Source: Otatea glauca (taxonomy: Eukaryota > Streptophyta > Magnoliopsida > Poales > Poaceae). From it: DNA of 64,000 nt. The stretch lies in assembly GCA_036346275.1 (NCBI GenBank), contig CM070713.1:76314382-76378381 (forward strand). Direction: 5' to 3'. Made by a program: the position numbers and the translations under genes. Positions within the stretch are counted from its first letter, which is position 1; each line of letters starts with the position of its first letter. Below are positions 36,187 to 49,501 of the stretch, in pieces. The notes under the pieces were generated by a model. That model was not told the DNA's origin, did no database searches, and saw only the letters and a list, made by a program, of their open reading frames with translations.

Positions 36187-39104
36187 TGATTTTTTTTTAA
36201 ACTACGAAATTTACAGTTTGAAGACAGCAGTGGAGAATCCCAATATCATTAAATCCTCCTGTTACTCCTCACAACAACAATTAACATTGATGCGAAACAG
36301 GTCCCCGTTTCCCAAGGCCCCATGGGGTGGCCATGAACTCGAGGAGAGAACAGAAGACTTTGGAAGGGTCATGGATCGCCTTGGTTTTGGGCACATCGAC
36401 CCCATTTTTGCCGGCGCGAGTTTTGATGCACAGTACGAGATCTTTTCCAATGTCAAACCCCCCACAATCCGTGCATGGAGAAGCTCCCCTGATTTGTTCC
36501 TAGGCAGAGTTTTAAGTGACCTCAACACTAGCACCGACCAACCATGCAACATTGTAGTACTGCTGCTCCTACTCCATGCCGGCTAAGGCTGTCTGCCTAT
36601 GCACTTTCAGTCCACATGGTAGCTCGGCTAGCTTGGGCTGTTAACCACGTTTACAAATCAAACTAAGCTCGAGCACAACCAAGATCAGTATTATGAGCTT
36701 CTCTTAATCGTACTTCAGCTCAGTTTGATTTGTAATTGTGTTTGGTTTATTGTACAAGAATCGCCTATGGTTCTACACTTTCGCAAGCAAGTAGTACATG
36801 CAGTTCCAAGGTGATAAAACATGGAATGCATACTAACAGTATTATTGCTGCTTTGTCCATCGTACATGGAAATATTCAGAGCATTAAGAGTAGTTTTTGC
36901 TACAAAGTGGAGTAAAATTGTAGTTGTATAGCGGATTAGGAAAATACAGGACAGGAGGGTGAGGTCACTTAGTTTCGTCCACTTTTTACGTTTGACTGTA
37001 AAGTTCCGAGACTGACCGTGGTCTTGACTTTGCAAATCCTTGGCGACTTGCTAGTGGTCAGCAGTGTATCACGAGACAGAGCTCAGGCATGCATAAATGG
37101 AGTATTGCAAGCAGCAGATTGCCATGCGGCCTCGTTTCTGTCCTGTTGTACGAGCAGGGAATTGAATGGCGCTTTTGGGGCCTGCAGCGGCAAAAGCCTT
37201 CTGGAAACTGGCAAAGTCAAATGCTTCTATTCCTCCTCCTTTCCTAGAGGCGAGTAAATCCTCCTCACCATCGCCATGCCTAGCATTGAAGGGGATTCTA
37301 CAACTTAAATAGTAGTTGTAGATCAGGATCGTTCGATCAAGAAAATGGTCCAAAATCGGTATAATAGTTTTGAACGGAATTCCCAAAAAATCTGCATATG
37401 ACTACGAAAATTGCGGTTGCGACGGGGCTGTGTTGCATCTCAGCTCCGCAAGCAGCATTTGGATTCACACCTTTTATTTTAGTACTAGTTTCTTTTCTTT
37501 TCGTCGCTCCCTGGCCAGTGCCTTGTCACCGTCTGCCTGGTCTCCCTGCCTGCCTTGGGGAGAGAAGCAAAGACCATCGCATTCAGTACGGTCTCCGTCT
37601 AACTTTAAAGTCATATTTTTTTTTTCCATATTTCAATACTACAAAGTTAATATGATATTCTCTATATGCATACATTAAATATAATGCTTAGCGATGATAA
37701 TTAGGGCAATCTATTTATTTTCAGTATTTTCTTTGATCTACGTCTTATAAATTTATAGTATATGCTAAGAAGAAATACTACATCTTAAAAACTTGAACAA
37801 AGCAAGTAGCAGTGACACGCTTTAGATCATGATGCCATTAATACTGCCTGCTGCGTTTGTCTGCGTTGTGCTGGTGCCCGATCAGAATCAGAACCGGCAG
37901 TTTGCATCTCATTTATACGCAAAGCAGCTTGTGTTATTCCACGTCTCAAACAAAATCAAACTGGGAAATGATCACCAACGTATAGTAGTATTCATAGTAT
38001 ACCACAGACTACAGATCATTCTTTCAAGTTTTTGGCATGCATTGCGTGGCTGTGGAGACAGCAGGATCCCTGTGCTAATGGCTACCGAGATCGTATGATT
38101 CCATATGGATCAAAAATCAATGCAATTAGATTGCAATTGTAGTGGTGGTGGTAGTAATAGAAGAAGAATAACGGCAGTGGCAAGTCAATGCAAACTGAGG
38201 GCAAGACCAGTACTACAGATCAGATTCTCCCTAGACAGGCTAACCAATACCGTATCCTGCAGAAAAGTACACGAGGAACAACCGAACAACTAGTAGGCAA
38301 AGCATGCATCACACACGCCATTTTTAATAATATAAAAAGTCAATAGGACTATAATGCTCCTAATCCTCAAGTGACATGATCAAGAAAAAAAAGAACATAT
38401 GACACCGACAAAACCAGCAAAAAAAGAGGAGAGAGAGCAGAGCAGATCACGAGCAGCGGCAACGCCACCGATTTTTCTCTCTCCATTGCTGCCGTCCCAA
38501 TGACCTCACAACACTGACCCACGCTTGCATGTCGTCCTATGCTTTGCTTGCTAACCCACACCTAATACACCTTTAATTTCCAACCCATAATAGACTTAAG
38601 CTTAAAACCTTTGCAATTTATTCGCCTTCGACTTCTCACACAAAGCTCCCCTTCCCCCTAAACCTGCAACGGCAAGTACTCACTTTCTTTCTTGTTGCAT
38701 CTCCTGGATAGATAGGGAGAGAGGACAGAGACCTTTGGTGTCCGAATTGGTGATTCACAATTATTAGCAAATACTTGGATAGAACTTTTAAAAGGTTCTC
38801 AAAAAAGAGGTAATCTTTTTAGGCCTGTATTCTTTTTCTAGGTTCAGTAGGATTCTTATTGGTTGGGTCTTGCAGTTATCTCCGTAAGAATATGATATCT
38901 GTACTTCCATCACCTCCTCCCCTTTCCAACACCAAACAAATTAAGCCCAAGAAATCAACAACAGTAATCCAGAATTGGCCATGCGGAGATCCTTGTCCTA
39001 CTCCTAGAACAAAAAAACCCCATCTTTTTTATTGATCATAGAGCAAAGCCTCTCCTTTGATCCATACTGAGTGGTAGTTTGGTGTTGTTTTGCGTGGTAC
39101 AAGG
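36187..39104. other. Intergenic and upstream region of the ATL gene
   Basis: No supportable gene. The frames at 36128-36586 (plus) and 36262-36552 (minus) encode nothing I recognise. The last few hundred bases should contain the ATL promoter and 5' UTR; no clear TATA box was seen. Confidence 0.45.
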
Positions 39105-40421
39105 ATGAGCAACTCGTCGTGGCTGCCTCCACCGGCGCCGCCGCAGCCTCCGGCGTCTTCTTCGTCTGCGCTCGACAGCGTGGAGACCAAGATAAGCCCA
39201 AGCATCCTCTTCATGGTGGCGATATTGGCGATCGTGTTCTTCGTGTGCGGGCTGCTGCACCTGCTCGTGCGCCACCTGCTCCGGCTGCACCGCCAGCGAA
39301 GGGCGCGGGAGGACGCGGACAGTGTGACGGCGTTCCAGGGGCAGCTGCAGCAGCTGTTCCACCTCCACGACGCCGGCGTGGACCAGGCCTTCATCGACGC
39401 GCTCCCTGTGTTCCTGTACCACAACGTCGTGGGCGGCGGCGGCGCGGGCAAGGACCCGTTCGACTGCGCCGTCTGCCTGTGCGACTTCGCGCCCGACGAC
39501 CAGCTCCGGCTTCTGCCCAAGTGCAGCCACGCGTTCCACCTGGAATGCATCGACACCTGGCTGCTGTCCCACTCCACGTGCCCGCTCTGCCGGAGGAGCC
39601 TCCTCGCCGAGCTCTCGCCGACGTGCAGCCCCGTCGTCATGGTGCTCGAATCTGAGAGCTCCCGCGACATGGGCACCTCGGCAAGTCGTGCCGGAGAGGC
39701 CGCCGCCGACGGCGAGCCAAGGGGCGTTGGAGCTGGCGCGTTGAGGCACGACGGAGCAGAGGAGGTGGTCGAGGTGAAGCTGGGAAAGTACATGTGCGTG
39801 GAAGGCAACGCCAATGCGAACGCCATTGCTAGTGCAGGGGATGGAGCGGGCACCAGCAGCAATGGCAACGGCGATGCCGATGCCAAGGCGGGTCTTGGGC
39901 AGAGAAGGTGCCACTCCATGGGGTCCTACGAGTACGTCATGGACGAGCACGCGTCGCTCCGCGTGGCCATCAAGCCGCCCAACAAGAAGCCCGCGGTCTC
40001 CAAGTCGCGCCGCGGCGGCGCTCTGTCAGAGTGCGAGTTCGGCGCCTCCAAGCGCGGGGAGACCTCGCTCCAGTTGCCGCCATTCCCCACGACAGCACAG
40101 AAGCAGCAGCATCCCGACATGGCCGTGGCGAAGCTTACCAAGGACAGCTTCTCCATGTCCAAGATTTGGCTGGTGCCGCCGTCCAAGAAAGACCCCGACG
40201 AGGCGACTGAGAGGCGCGCGGTGTCGTTCCGGTGGCCGTTGAGCAAGGACGAGGAACGCAACAAGAAGAGCGGAAGCGAGGCCGATTGGGACGTGGAGGC
40301 GGGGAGCTGCGGCAACAGCGTCGTGTCGTCTCTCGCGGAGGAGAGGCCGTCTTTCGCGAGGAGGACGCTGCTCTGGGTCGTCGGAGGCAGGCAAACCAAC
40401 AGAGTCGGGAGCTGTTCTTGA
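39105..40421 (+). CDS. ATL-family RING-H2 E3 ubiquitin ligase (ATL13/46-like)
   Basis: Single exon, 438 residues, from the ATG at 39105 (MSNSSWLPPPAPPQPP) to TGA 40419-40421. The frame stays open five codons further upstream but there begins with TTG. A Pro-rich N-terminus is followed by one membrane segment at about residues 30-57 (SPSILFMVAILAIVFFVCGL), a basic stretch, a DQAFIDALPVFLY motif equivalent to the ATL 'GLD' region, and a complete RING-H2 (CAVCLCDF, CSHAFHLECIDTWL, CPLCRRSLL at about residues 122-165). In this family the protein sits in a membrane and transfers ubiquitin from an E2 to targets; the target here is unknown. The long C-terminal half is Ser/Gly/Lys-rich and ends in a conserved-looking SFRWPLSKDE and RRTLLWVVGGRQ stretch. 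Intact, GC-rich and intronless, as usual for ATLs. Confidence 0.94.
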   Translation: MSNSSWLPPPAPPQPPASSSSALDSVETKISPSILFMVAILAIVFFVCGLLHLLVRHLLRLHRQRRAREDADSVTAFQGQLQQLFHLHDAGVDQAFIDALPVFLYHNVVGGGGAGKDPFDCAVCLCDFAPDDQLRLLPKCSHAFHLECIDTWLLSHSTCPLCRRSLLAELSPTCSPVVMVLESESSRDMGTSASRAGEAAADGEPRGVGAGALRHDGAEEVVEVKLGKYMCVEGNANANAIASAGDGAGTSSNGNGDADAKAGLGQRRCHSMGSYEYVMDEHASLRVAIKPPNKKPAVSKSRRGGALSECEFGASKRGETSLQLPPFPTTAQKQQHPDMAVAKLTKDSFSMSKIWLVPPSKKDPDEATERRAVSFRWPLSKDEERNKKSGSEADWDVEAGSCGNSVVSSLAEERPSFARRTLLWVVGGRQTNRVGSCS

Positions 40422-42600
40422 TCAGCATTTCGATCAAATGCAAAGGGGGAAAATAGAATTCTTTTGTTCTGCCTTTTGTTTTATTTGCTAGATTGGTAGT
40501 GATCACAACAGCAAGTAATTTGTAAAATCCATGAGCTATGAAGAATTCCTTTGGCCTGCACTTGATCCCGGTTTCGTTAAGCAAAGCCACAGCAGAATCA
40601 AATGTTACAGATTAGGTCGATCAATTGCTCTGAAACTGTACAATCTGATAGTTTAGGTGGAGGAGAGCACAACTACTGCACAAGAACAGCTGGTGGTGAT
40701 GTTTGCATGTGTTGAAAGGATGATGATGGTGGTGATGCTCAACCGGGACAAAGGAACTGCTGCACACATGAAAAGGGAATTTGTTTGATCCCCGCGTTTG
40801 ATCGGTCGGCTTGTTGGTTTCCAGTGACTGCCATGTGAGCGTGCTGTGCCGCCACAGTGCGCTCTTTTGTTTTCTCCTTGCTAGCATATAGAATTTTGGC
40901 AGGATCGCTTTCTCTTTTCAGAAGTTACAAACACACGCATGCTGTCAAGTTTAGGAAGGTATCCGACCTGTAAAGTCTCAGCAAAGATTCTTTTTTTCTG
41001 TTATCTTTCTCACTGAGATGCTACATGAAAATTCCTCTAAAAACTAAGATGCAGAATGAAATTGTTACGATACTTTGACAGGGGTTCCATTGACAAATTT
41101 CTGGAGCGGATGTTTCAGCTCTTGGCAGTAGCTTACAGACTACAGTTACAAAATGGAGTACAGGTAGAACAGGCATGGTACTAGTAATTCAGTAACCAAT
41201 TCGCTTCAGGTGGGCTTGATGCATGTGGAAACTGGTCCTGCTGCTCTACTACACTTCAGAACTTATGTTCTTGTCACGATGGTTTGTGAACTGTTGTTCC
41301 ATTACTGCTAGAACGGAGTGGACTCCGTTAGATTACAGCCTGTTCCAACAGTAAACGCACTTTGCATTAGTATTGCTAGTGTTGAGTTTGAGTGATACGA
41401 ATTCGTGACTGTAACTCAGACTTCTACATTTACATGGTGTCTTTATATACCCTTTTAAATATATATCTATAGTTCATATGATAGGATAAGAAAAAATAAT
41501 CTTATTATAAACATTTCCTCATATAGTGATATTTATCTTTGTGCATCCGTAGTTTTTCCACAAAGGATTTTTCACGTAAAATTAATATCTTCCATTTCTA
41601 TTTTTTTGTGTATTATTTGCAACACTGAGTATGTGTGCACATCTCTTTCTGCATTCTTCCTTAGTTTAGGTAAAAAAAGTCAATGCAACTGTGTCATCAG
41701 TAGCAGTAGTTGTTAAACTGCATATGATCGTTTAACATTAGGATTTACAGTACTACTCCCATTGCGTTTTAAGATTTACAGAGCATACATACACCGCTTG
41801 GAAATATTGCAATTTGGATCACACGCAGATCGATGCAAATCCGGAGTTAGTAGTATTTTACTCTGCATTTGTGCCGCTTTCATTACTGGTGTAGGCACTG
41901 GTCAGGAAAGCGCTTACCTCGCCACCAACGGTGCTGCACTTGAAGTACGATTAGTGGAGCTAAGCTAGTAGTAGAAGTACTAGTACGATTACCTTGGTGG
42001 ATCACCAGCACCACCTACAAAACGCGTTGCATTTTCTCGATGGAATCTGAGGAGTGTTTATTTGACTGCATGTGCATTTTCTCAATGAATCATACATATC
42101 TAATGTCGCCTGCAATCCCGGCTATTCAGCGCTCCACCGTACGGTTCGCGTGCCAGCGGCCAATCGTGTCGCTCCCGTCCTTCCTCGGCGCCGTCCCGTT
42201 CGGTCTTGCGCCAGCTCTGTCCTATCCGTCGTTGGCTCCCACGATTCTTGGCCGTTCGGGCGGGTGATGGATCTTTGCTGGCCATAGATTCACGCCACTG
42301 ACGGTTTTCTCGCGCGCGCGTGGTTCCGTGGCCTTTGTGAGCTCTTTGCCGGGTTGCCTCGATTCGACCTCCGCCAATCCGTTCCCTCCCCATCTGAGTT
42401 GCTCCATCTCTTCTCCTCCGATAGCTCCGCCAACCCTCTACGTCGCTCGCTCCGCTGCTCTGCCGCACGTTCGCGCCTGCTTCTCTGGCTCACGCGCTCC
42501 GCCGGTGCTCCCCCTTCCGTCTTCATGGGATTAGCCTTCAGGAGCCGCGCCCGAAGCCTCCGATGGTCCTTCGCCCGCTGTGGTTTTCCAATGCTCACGT
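40422..42600. other. 3' region of the ATL gene and intergenic DNA
   Basis: The ATL 3' UTR lies at the start. No other gene is supported up to 42.1 kb. From 42120 the composition becomes GC-rich, with overlapping low-quality frames on both strands. Confidence 0.45.
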
Positions 42601-42655
42601 GGAAAATTGCAGGTAGCTCGCGACAGCAGCTGGGTCATCGTCGGACGGTCTCGCC

Positions 42656-42754
42656 TTGCTTCCCCTTGGCGCCGTCGGCAACATCCTCTCCAGGCTCCAC
42701 ATCCACGAGATGGTCTGCACCTCCGCGCTCTCCAATGTGTGGCGTTGCCGCTAG
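42656..42754 (+). pseudogene. F-box domain fragment
   Basis: The frame LLPLGAVGNILSRLHIHE followed by MVCTSALSNVWRCR and a stop resembles the core of a plant F-box (LPdgvLghILSrLpirEavrTSaLSrrWR). Only about 32 residues are present and the expected LRR/FBD part is absent, so it is a fragment rather than a gene. Confidence 0.5.
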
Positions 42755-42779
42755 GAGTTGCAAAACGGACCCCGCGGTT

Positions 42780-42942
42780 ACGTAAATTCGTCGACGGCTC
42801 TTAGCCATCTTATTGTTTTCAACCCCTGAAAATTCTAAAATCACGGGTAGGTCCTCTCACCGTTTTGTTTTTGCAAAAAGGGCCCGTAGTTCTACAGATT
42901 CGCCAACTGGTCCTCCATCTTCTTTTTTGCAAAAAGGACCCT
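42780..42942. repeat. AAATTCG-CCGAC / AAAAAGGACC degenerate repeat, left part
   Basis: Units with (A/G)AATTCGCCAAC-GGTCCT and TTTTTGCAAAAAGGACC recur here and at 43694-44030; the two parts were contiguous before the solo LTR between them inserted. Confidence 0.65.
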
Positions 42943-43693
42943 TGTCGACGATCGAGATCGTTGACTGCAGAAAAAGGGGATGCTTAGGAGATTGTTTAGG
43001 AGCGGGACCCGAAGTCGTGCTCGTTCGGAGGCGCCTAGCGTCGCGGGGAGATCGTCGAGGAAGAGATACCAGACACGAGGTTTATACTGGTTCGAGCCCC
43101 CAGGGTCGGGTAATAGCTCTACTCCAGTTTTACCCTGAGGCGAAAAGTGTATATGCGATTCTGTGAGAGAATACAAAAACAGGGCCCGAGCCAGAGGGCT
43201 ATGTTGTTTTTCTTGGCATGTGTTGCGTGTTTTCTGGTTGTCTCGTGTCGTCTTGTGGCTGTCTTGCTTTGGTCGGGGCGACCCGTTGCTTTTATAGCCC
43301 TCAGGGAGCCTTGCTGCTTGGTCCCGGGGCTGACGTCAGAAGCTCGTGGCGAGTTGACGGGTGCTGACGAGAGACGTCAATAGCCGTTGAGAGTCTGACG
43401 GGAGCTGTTAAACTCTAGTTCCCACGCAGGGGCAGGTAGAGCGCTGATTCCCACGCGGGGGAGAGTTTTTACCCGAGATAAATAAAACGTTATAGATGCC
43501 TTTTTCTCCAGAGGCCGTGGGGGTGTTGAGGTCGAGGGTGCTTGCCCTTGTGCCTGTGCCCGAGCTCGCTGGTCCCGAGCCCGAGCATCGGGAGAGCGCC
43601 TCCCAGGTCAGAGACGAGCCCTTGGGCCCGCGGAAAAGCCGCCACAGGACCCCGAGGGATGCTTACACGTGGCGAGGGTACCGATCCCTGACA
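42943..43693 (+). mobile_element. 751-bp solo LTR
   Basis: Begins TGTCGACGATCGAGATCG and ends GATCCCTGACA, with near-identical 5-bp flanks ACCCT (42938-42942) and ACTCT (43694-43698). It contains the ACTGGTTCGAGCC stretch common in grass LTRs. No internal retrotransposon domains. A paralogous empty site at about 43910-43930 (GGACCCTCTGGTTACGC) shows that exactly the LTR plus one ACxCT is extra. Confidence 0.78.
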
Positions 43694-44030
43694 ACTCTGT
43701 AGTTACACAAATTCGCTGACGGCTCCTAACCAGCCCATTTACTAAAATTCGCCGACATCTCTTAGATATCCTATTTTTTTCAAAGCCCCTCGAGAATTCC
43801 AAAATCGCGGACAAGTCATCTCACCGTTTTTTTTTGGCAAAAAGGATCTATGATTCTGCAAATTCGCCAACAGGTCTTTCACCTATTTTTCTGCAAGAAG
43901 GACCCTCTGGTTACGCAAATTCGCAGAAGACTCCTAGTCAACCCATTTTTGGAAGAAAAAAACCAAAAAAATCGAAATTATATTTAGATCCTCCCATCGT
44001 TTTTTTACAACAAAAAAAACCGGGACAAAA
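43694..44030. repeat. Degenerate AAATTCG/AAGGACC repeat, right part
   Basis: Three or more imperfect units of about 75-110 bp, each with ACGCAAATTCG(C) and CTTTTTGCAAGAAGGACC-like modules. It continues the array at 42780-42942. Non-coding. Confidence 0.6.
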
Positions 44031-44070
44031 TTTTGCACTGCGTGGCATCCTGCGTGACTATAACTAGTAT

Positions 44071-47000
44071 ACAAAACGCAAGAAGAGGCTGGAGGTATAT
44101 GGTAACAGTAGAATTAAAATCTAGCCATTGATGTATTGAAGATATTTCTTCTACTCTGCTACCGTAGAAAATATAGGTAAATACTAGCTAATCTGATTAT
44201 TGTATAAAAAAAAACGATTCATATTAAATTTATTGTACACTAAGAATCTCCGGTGGATATCGTCACTAGCCTGCTTTAGTTTCTGTTTCCTTCAGTATTT
44301 TGGTTGGCTGTAGTGCTTTTGTGCTGGTGAAAGTAGTCTACTGAAACTTCGATGGACCTGCTTCCTGTTTGTCGCTAGAGCGGAGCAGTGCTATACACGC
44401 GCATGTAACGCAGGCAAAGTAGAAAATACCTTGTAGATATCAGATTCCTCTGTTCCCAAAAAAACAAATGTACATTTTCATATTCATGTGCCTCTTGGTC
44501 GTCGATGCCGTGGTTTCAGTTCAGCCTAATCGAATCGTGGACTGTGGCTGGTTGGCTGGCTGGAGCATGAAAACGCCGTTATTCCGCGAGGAGAGTACAG
44601 GATGACTATGTGCAATATATCTTACCCTCGGCCCTTCGCAAGAGGCCCAATTCTCCTTCTTTACCTTACTTGGGCAGGTAGCAGAAGTACAGGCACTCAC
44701 CATCTGTGGCCGGGTCAGCTTGAGGCTCACAAGGCCATCTTTCTTTCAGGCTTAATTGGTCCTTTTTTCGGTGGAAAACTGGAAACCCAATTTTTTTAAT
44801 CATTTTTCATGTGGCGTTTCTACTGTCGCGAACCTAGTTAGGCAATCCTCCTAGCAAGGGTTCGCTGTTCCTAATTTGTCTCTCTTTTTTTTACTGCAAG
44901 ACGGTTTTCTTACCATTAGGATTAGATTTTGGATGTGTTGAAGTTTCTCTTAAAAAATGTAGTATAACGTTTGATCCGTTGCTCTATAAAAGATGTTATC
45001 AACTTAAAAAAAGGATCTAGTCCACTACATTGAGCCATAATTGGAAAAAAATCACTTTACTACATTACTCCTACCGTCCTACGTATATTCTGTCCACCAA
45101 AGTTTTCCCTCTTAATGCGGGCCACTCAGGTTTCCCCCTCACAACGAATATACAGGTTGTATCTATCATATCACATAGAAATAGTTATAGATATAACTTC
45201 TCAATGCATGGTATCTACTAACTTCCCCACTTAATTATTTTTTCCCTCCTACCTCACCTCTTTTCTCTCCTTCCTCCTAATCCTCATTCTCTTAACTTTA
45301 TTTGGTTTTCTCAAATAGAATGTATTTTGCATGAGAAACAGATTTACTCTCTCTTCCACATCCATTTTCATTCTACTTAACATCCTATAGAAACTGCTTA
45401 TGTCATTGCATCGAAAGCGTGCCTACAGAACAACACTACAACGTGCTACAAACACCAAAGGAATAATCAACTTGGCCAAGTGGAATAAATCATGAGGAGG
45501 CACTGCATAACACAAGGCTAGCTGCGCCGCCTTGCCGTCCTTATGTTCGAACCGATGCGCCACCATGCACAAGGACACGCGGCACGTACGCACGCACGGA
45601 CACAGCGGCCGTCGCCGTCCGGCTTGCCGGCCCGAGGGGTCTTCTAATCGGCACAAAATTGCTCGCGCGCTGTACGCGATGCGAACGTCGTGTGGAGCAT
45701 ATGCTACCTCCTCTTCAGTTCCTGGATAAGAAAGATTGTTATATACGCAGCACATACTTACGGAACACCAGCTCTCGTTTACATACAATCAACTGTTGTT
45801 AATTTGGCCCCGAGAACAAACGAACAATGCCGTGGATAGATATCACACGGATAATCTCACTGGAAGCATCTGCTCAAACTGTCGTGTTGTTTGGATGGAT
45901 GGCAAGCATGCATGGACCGGTATTCCCCTCTTTCCAGAAACAATTTCTTGGTCGATGTCATATAAAAGTATACTAGCTCTTTCTATCTATTGTCCAAGCG
46001 CATATGTCCTAGTGATGAAACGGATGGAGAAGGAAGGATATTCTTTTCTTCATCGGCCCAATTATTAGCACACAAGGAGTCTTGCCTTATCGACTTGCCT
46101 TGCCGCCCTCATCGGCCAGCCGAGCATGTGGCACGGCCTCCAGTTGTGGTAGATCATCTGTGTTAGGTTAGATGCAAAAGCACATGGGAGACACAAAGTT
46201 TTTTATCGGAAAATCTTTGTGGAAAAAAATACGGGAGACAAGAGATCACTATTTTGGTTTAATCTTTACAAGTACATATGGTGACTTAAATAGCCAATTG
46301 AGAGTCTGAAAAATTTGGGATAAGTAGTCTTAAATATTGGATATTGAGGCATTCGAGAATTATCCCTAACAATCTAGAAATTCCTAAGTGTTCATGTCAT
46401 GTACTAATTCAGAGGCGGCACAATTAGGTTGGAGTCTACGAAGAAACAAACTTGCAAGCTGGTGAAAATGGAATCCTAACTTATCATGTCGAAACTTTTC
46501 TTAGCGTAGTACCAAGCCGAGCACAATATTAGATCTTGATAAGACCAATCAGTATTCACGGATAGGGAGTACCGGTGAGCGAGGAAACACAAGTTATTAC
46601 AGAAGGACAGTGAGCTCCTGATCTGGAAAAGCATCGTCAAACCCAAAAATTGAGTGTATATATCAATCGTACCAACCATGGGAACTACTTCTGAGTGGAG
46701 CGATGGAGTTGTATGTGTACGGCTTCACTCCACTCTAGCTTCAGTACGAACATTGGGGGTCGTGGATTTATCCTTGAACTCCCAATTCTATGCGTGTGTT
46801 TAGAGGATGTACTTGCATGTGTATCCTTATAATCGAAAAAATAATAATACAAAACTCATACCAGCTATGAGTCTAGAACAGAGTGCTTCCATATTATTTC
46901 TGCTCTTTTGAGGGTAAAATTCTACTAACAAAGTTAGCGAGAGTGCAAGCTCATGCACAAATGGTTTCAGAATATATGCCATTTCCTTTTGCAGCATGCA

Positions 47001-48414
47001 TGCATACATACAGGAAAGCTGGAGATATTTTTCTCTCCAATCAGCCAAGAACATGCATGTTTCAAACCCAGGACTAACCTTTTTTCCCCTAAACTGGGTC
47101 ACTCGGTCCAGGAAGAAACGCTGCCTAACTAGTAGTAGTAAAAGCACGAGATGCGATGCATGCCAGCCTCTCGATTCGATCAAATCGAAACATCGAGCCG
47201 GCGAGCCCTACGAATCTACCATTTCTCTGAACCTGGTCAGGAAAGAGCAGACGGCACATCCTGATTAGCCACCGGCCGGCCATGCGGTCAGGCAACGCCA
47301 CCCGATCTTTGGGGGCGACATGGACAAAGCACAGGTTCTGGTCCATTCGCTCGGTTGGCCACCAAGAAACGTCACAATGCGATGGTACACGATGCTGGTA
47401 AAACATTGCTACAATGACCTGATGAAACTAAGAGATGGCATGCGAGGTAGAAGAGTTTGGTAGCGCAATGACAAGGCAAGTGTCCGTAGAATCGACGAAA
47501 GATTGGGTGCGGTGTGTATGACAAAAAGAATAAGAAACCTCATCTGCAAGCATAACATGCATATTTTATCCTGGGCTAACTTTGTTGACTTCAGACAGTT
47601 TCCGCGTTGGAAGAGGTGGCTGCCAAAAGCACACGAAGAAGATTCGTGTATACATCCCCAGCCGGGTCAAAGTAGTTTTGTCATTTTGATGTCAAGGCAA
47701 GGCATATTTGGAACTCTCCAGGCTCCAGCTGGGACAGCTTCGGAGAAACTTCAACTGTTGGAAAAACAATGAGATTTTGATGACCTCTCAAGTTGATAAT
47801 ACTTGTTAAGTCGTGCTATTCTCTCATTAACCAGTTCTCAAGTTGCAACCACTACAATATTTGCTTCTCCGAGGAGAGGAAGGAAACGCATGTTGACGTG
47901 TACAGCGTACTGCACAGACACGTACGGTTACCGACAGAATGTGGCTGTTCAGCCAGACATCTGAATCATCGATCCTAAAGACTCTTGCCGGGGAGATGAA
48001 TGATGGATCGCCTGTCCTTTCGCTGGCTGTGCCCTTTAGCAACATCGATCCCTGTCTCGCGTGTACCACATCAACTGTGCTGGCTAGTAACAGAACGAAC
48101 GCAGCTGTCGTTCGATCGTGAGAAAATTTTCCCCACTCTAATCATGGCATGCAGCAAGCCCTGGACAAAAAAAAAAGAATTTACTTGAGAGATACTTCCA
48201 TACTTTTCTATTTAAAAGTTGCATAAATAATAAAGCATCAATAAACAGTAGACAATGATTACTTAGTCTTTCGTATATTGTAAGATTTGTACGACTTATA
48301 TTAAGTGATAAAGCATTGAAACACTACTAGCAAATCTGAAATGCCTGTTTCAGGCTTGTCGGACGATACAGAGAAACGTCCTTGCAATGCGAACTGCAAC
48401 TTGGCCATACAAGT
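44071..48414. other. Intergenic region, no gene recognised
   Basis: Scattered short frames (for example 45423-45788 minus and 47125-47406 minus) have no recognisable domain. I found no tRNA, clear transposon ends or conserved protein in these 4.3 kb. Confidence 0.4.
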
Positions 48415-49501
48415 CAAGGATTCAAATTTCGTTTTCGGATAAAACATCGCCGAGATCGGAATCCAAAATTTCGGCGAAATTCAGGTATTTCGGACAAATC
48501 TCGTTCGAAATTCAAAAACAAATATTCAAATCCGCTTTGTTTTCTACCGAAAAAACAAAATTTCGTCGAAATATCCCGAAATTTCGGCGAATTTCAACTG
48601 AACGAAAAATGGTTCAAACAATGTCAAAATATTTTGAAATTTGTTTTGCAGGTTCCTGACACATCAATGATGTTCTCATAAAAATTTCAGAAGATTATCA
48701 CATCTGAGAAATTTTTACAAATTCAAACATTGCTACTGTCCTGATAAAACACTAATCGATATGTTTGATCCGAATGAAAAATGGTACAAACCACATTAGA
48801 AACTTTTTTTAAAAAAATCATGGTTATGATACATAATTAATGTTCTCATAAAATTTTCAGATGATGATCAAGCTTGATGAATTTTTAAAAATTTGGACAG
48901 TGCAACTAAAGGCTAACTGACAAATTTCAACCAAATGAAAAATAGTTCAAACCATTCTAGAAAATTTTGAAAAATTTTATAGATAGTCTTGATGCATCAC
49001 TAATATTACCATAAAATTTTCAAATGATGATCAAACATAAAAAAAAGTTATAAAACTCTGACACGGTTAGTACCTCGTTTATGCTAATTTTGTTTTTTAT
49101 TTTTAAAAGATAACAAATGAAGTTAAAATATTTTATAAATTTTTTTGTTTGATCCTAGATGTCTTAAGATAGTACCATAAATTTTTCATATCATTACAAA
49201 TCATATTAAATTTTATAAAATTATAACGGTGTTTCTGCCAAAATTTTAAAATATCTTAAAAAATAAGTTTTTGGACAAATTATCATCAAAGATCACTTTC
49301 TTATGGGTTATTGATGTAATTGAAGTCAAATCTGGCCATAAAAAAACTAAATTTGGAATTTTTTCATGAAATTTCACTTGATTTGACCGAAATCTCGCCG
49401 AAAAAATCAAATTAATGTAGCATTTTCAAACTTTTTTTTCCGGCAGTGGTTTAGGTCTCAAGGGCCCGAAATCCGAATTTTCGCTGAAATTTGGATCCCT
49501 G
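48415..49501. mobile_element. 1.1-kb AT-rich hAT-like element (copy A)
   Basis: Ends CAAGGATTCAAATTTCG and (inverted) CAGGGATCCAAATTTCAGC. It is flanked by ATACAAGT (48407-48414) and ATGCAAGT (49502-49509), an 8-bp duplication with one mismatch. Its first ~130 bp closely match the right end of the element at 58681-60166 in opposite orientation. Frames inside (48382-48681) are by-products of repeated AAATTTCG motifs. Confidence 0.75.

Noticed and set aside
36128..36586. 152-codon plus-strand frame
   Set aside because: Starts inside a hairpin MITE and matches no family I know.
39029..39950. Two long minus-strand frames opposite the ATL gene
   Set aside because: Low-complexity Ser/Ala/Arg translations that mirror the GC-rich ATL exon.
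43080..43100. GGTTCGAGCC resembling a tRNA T-loop
   Set aside because: No cloverleaf can be built around it; the motif is a common part of grass LTRs.
45423..45788. 121-codon minus-strand frame with a possible splice acceptor
   Set aside because: No partner exon or recognised domain; left as intergenic.
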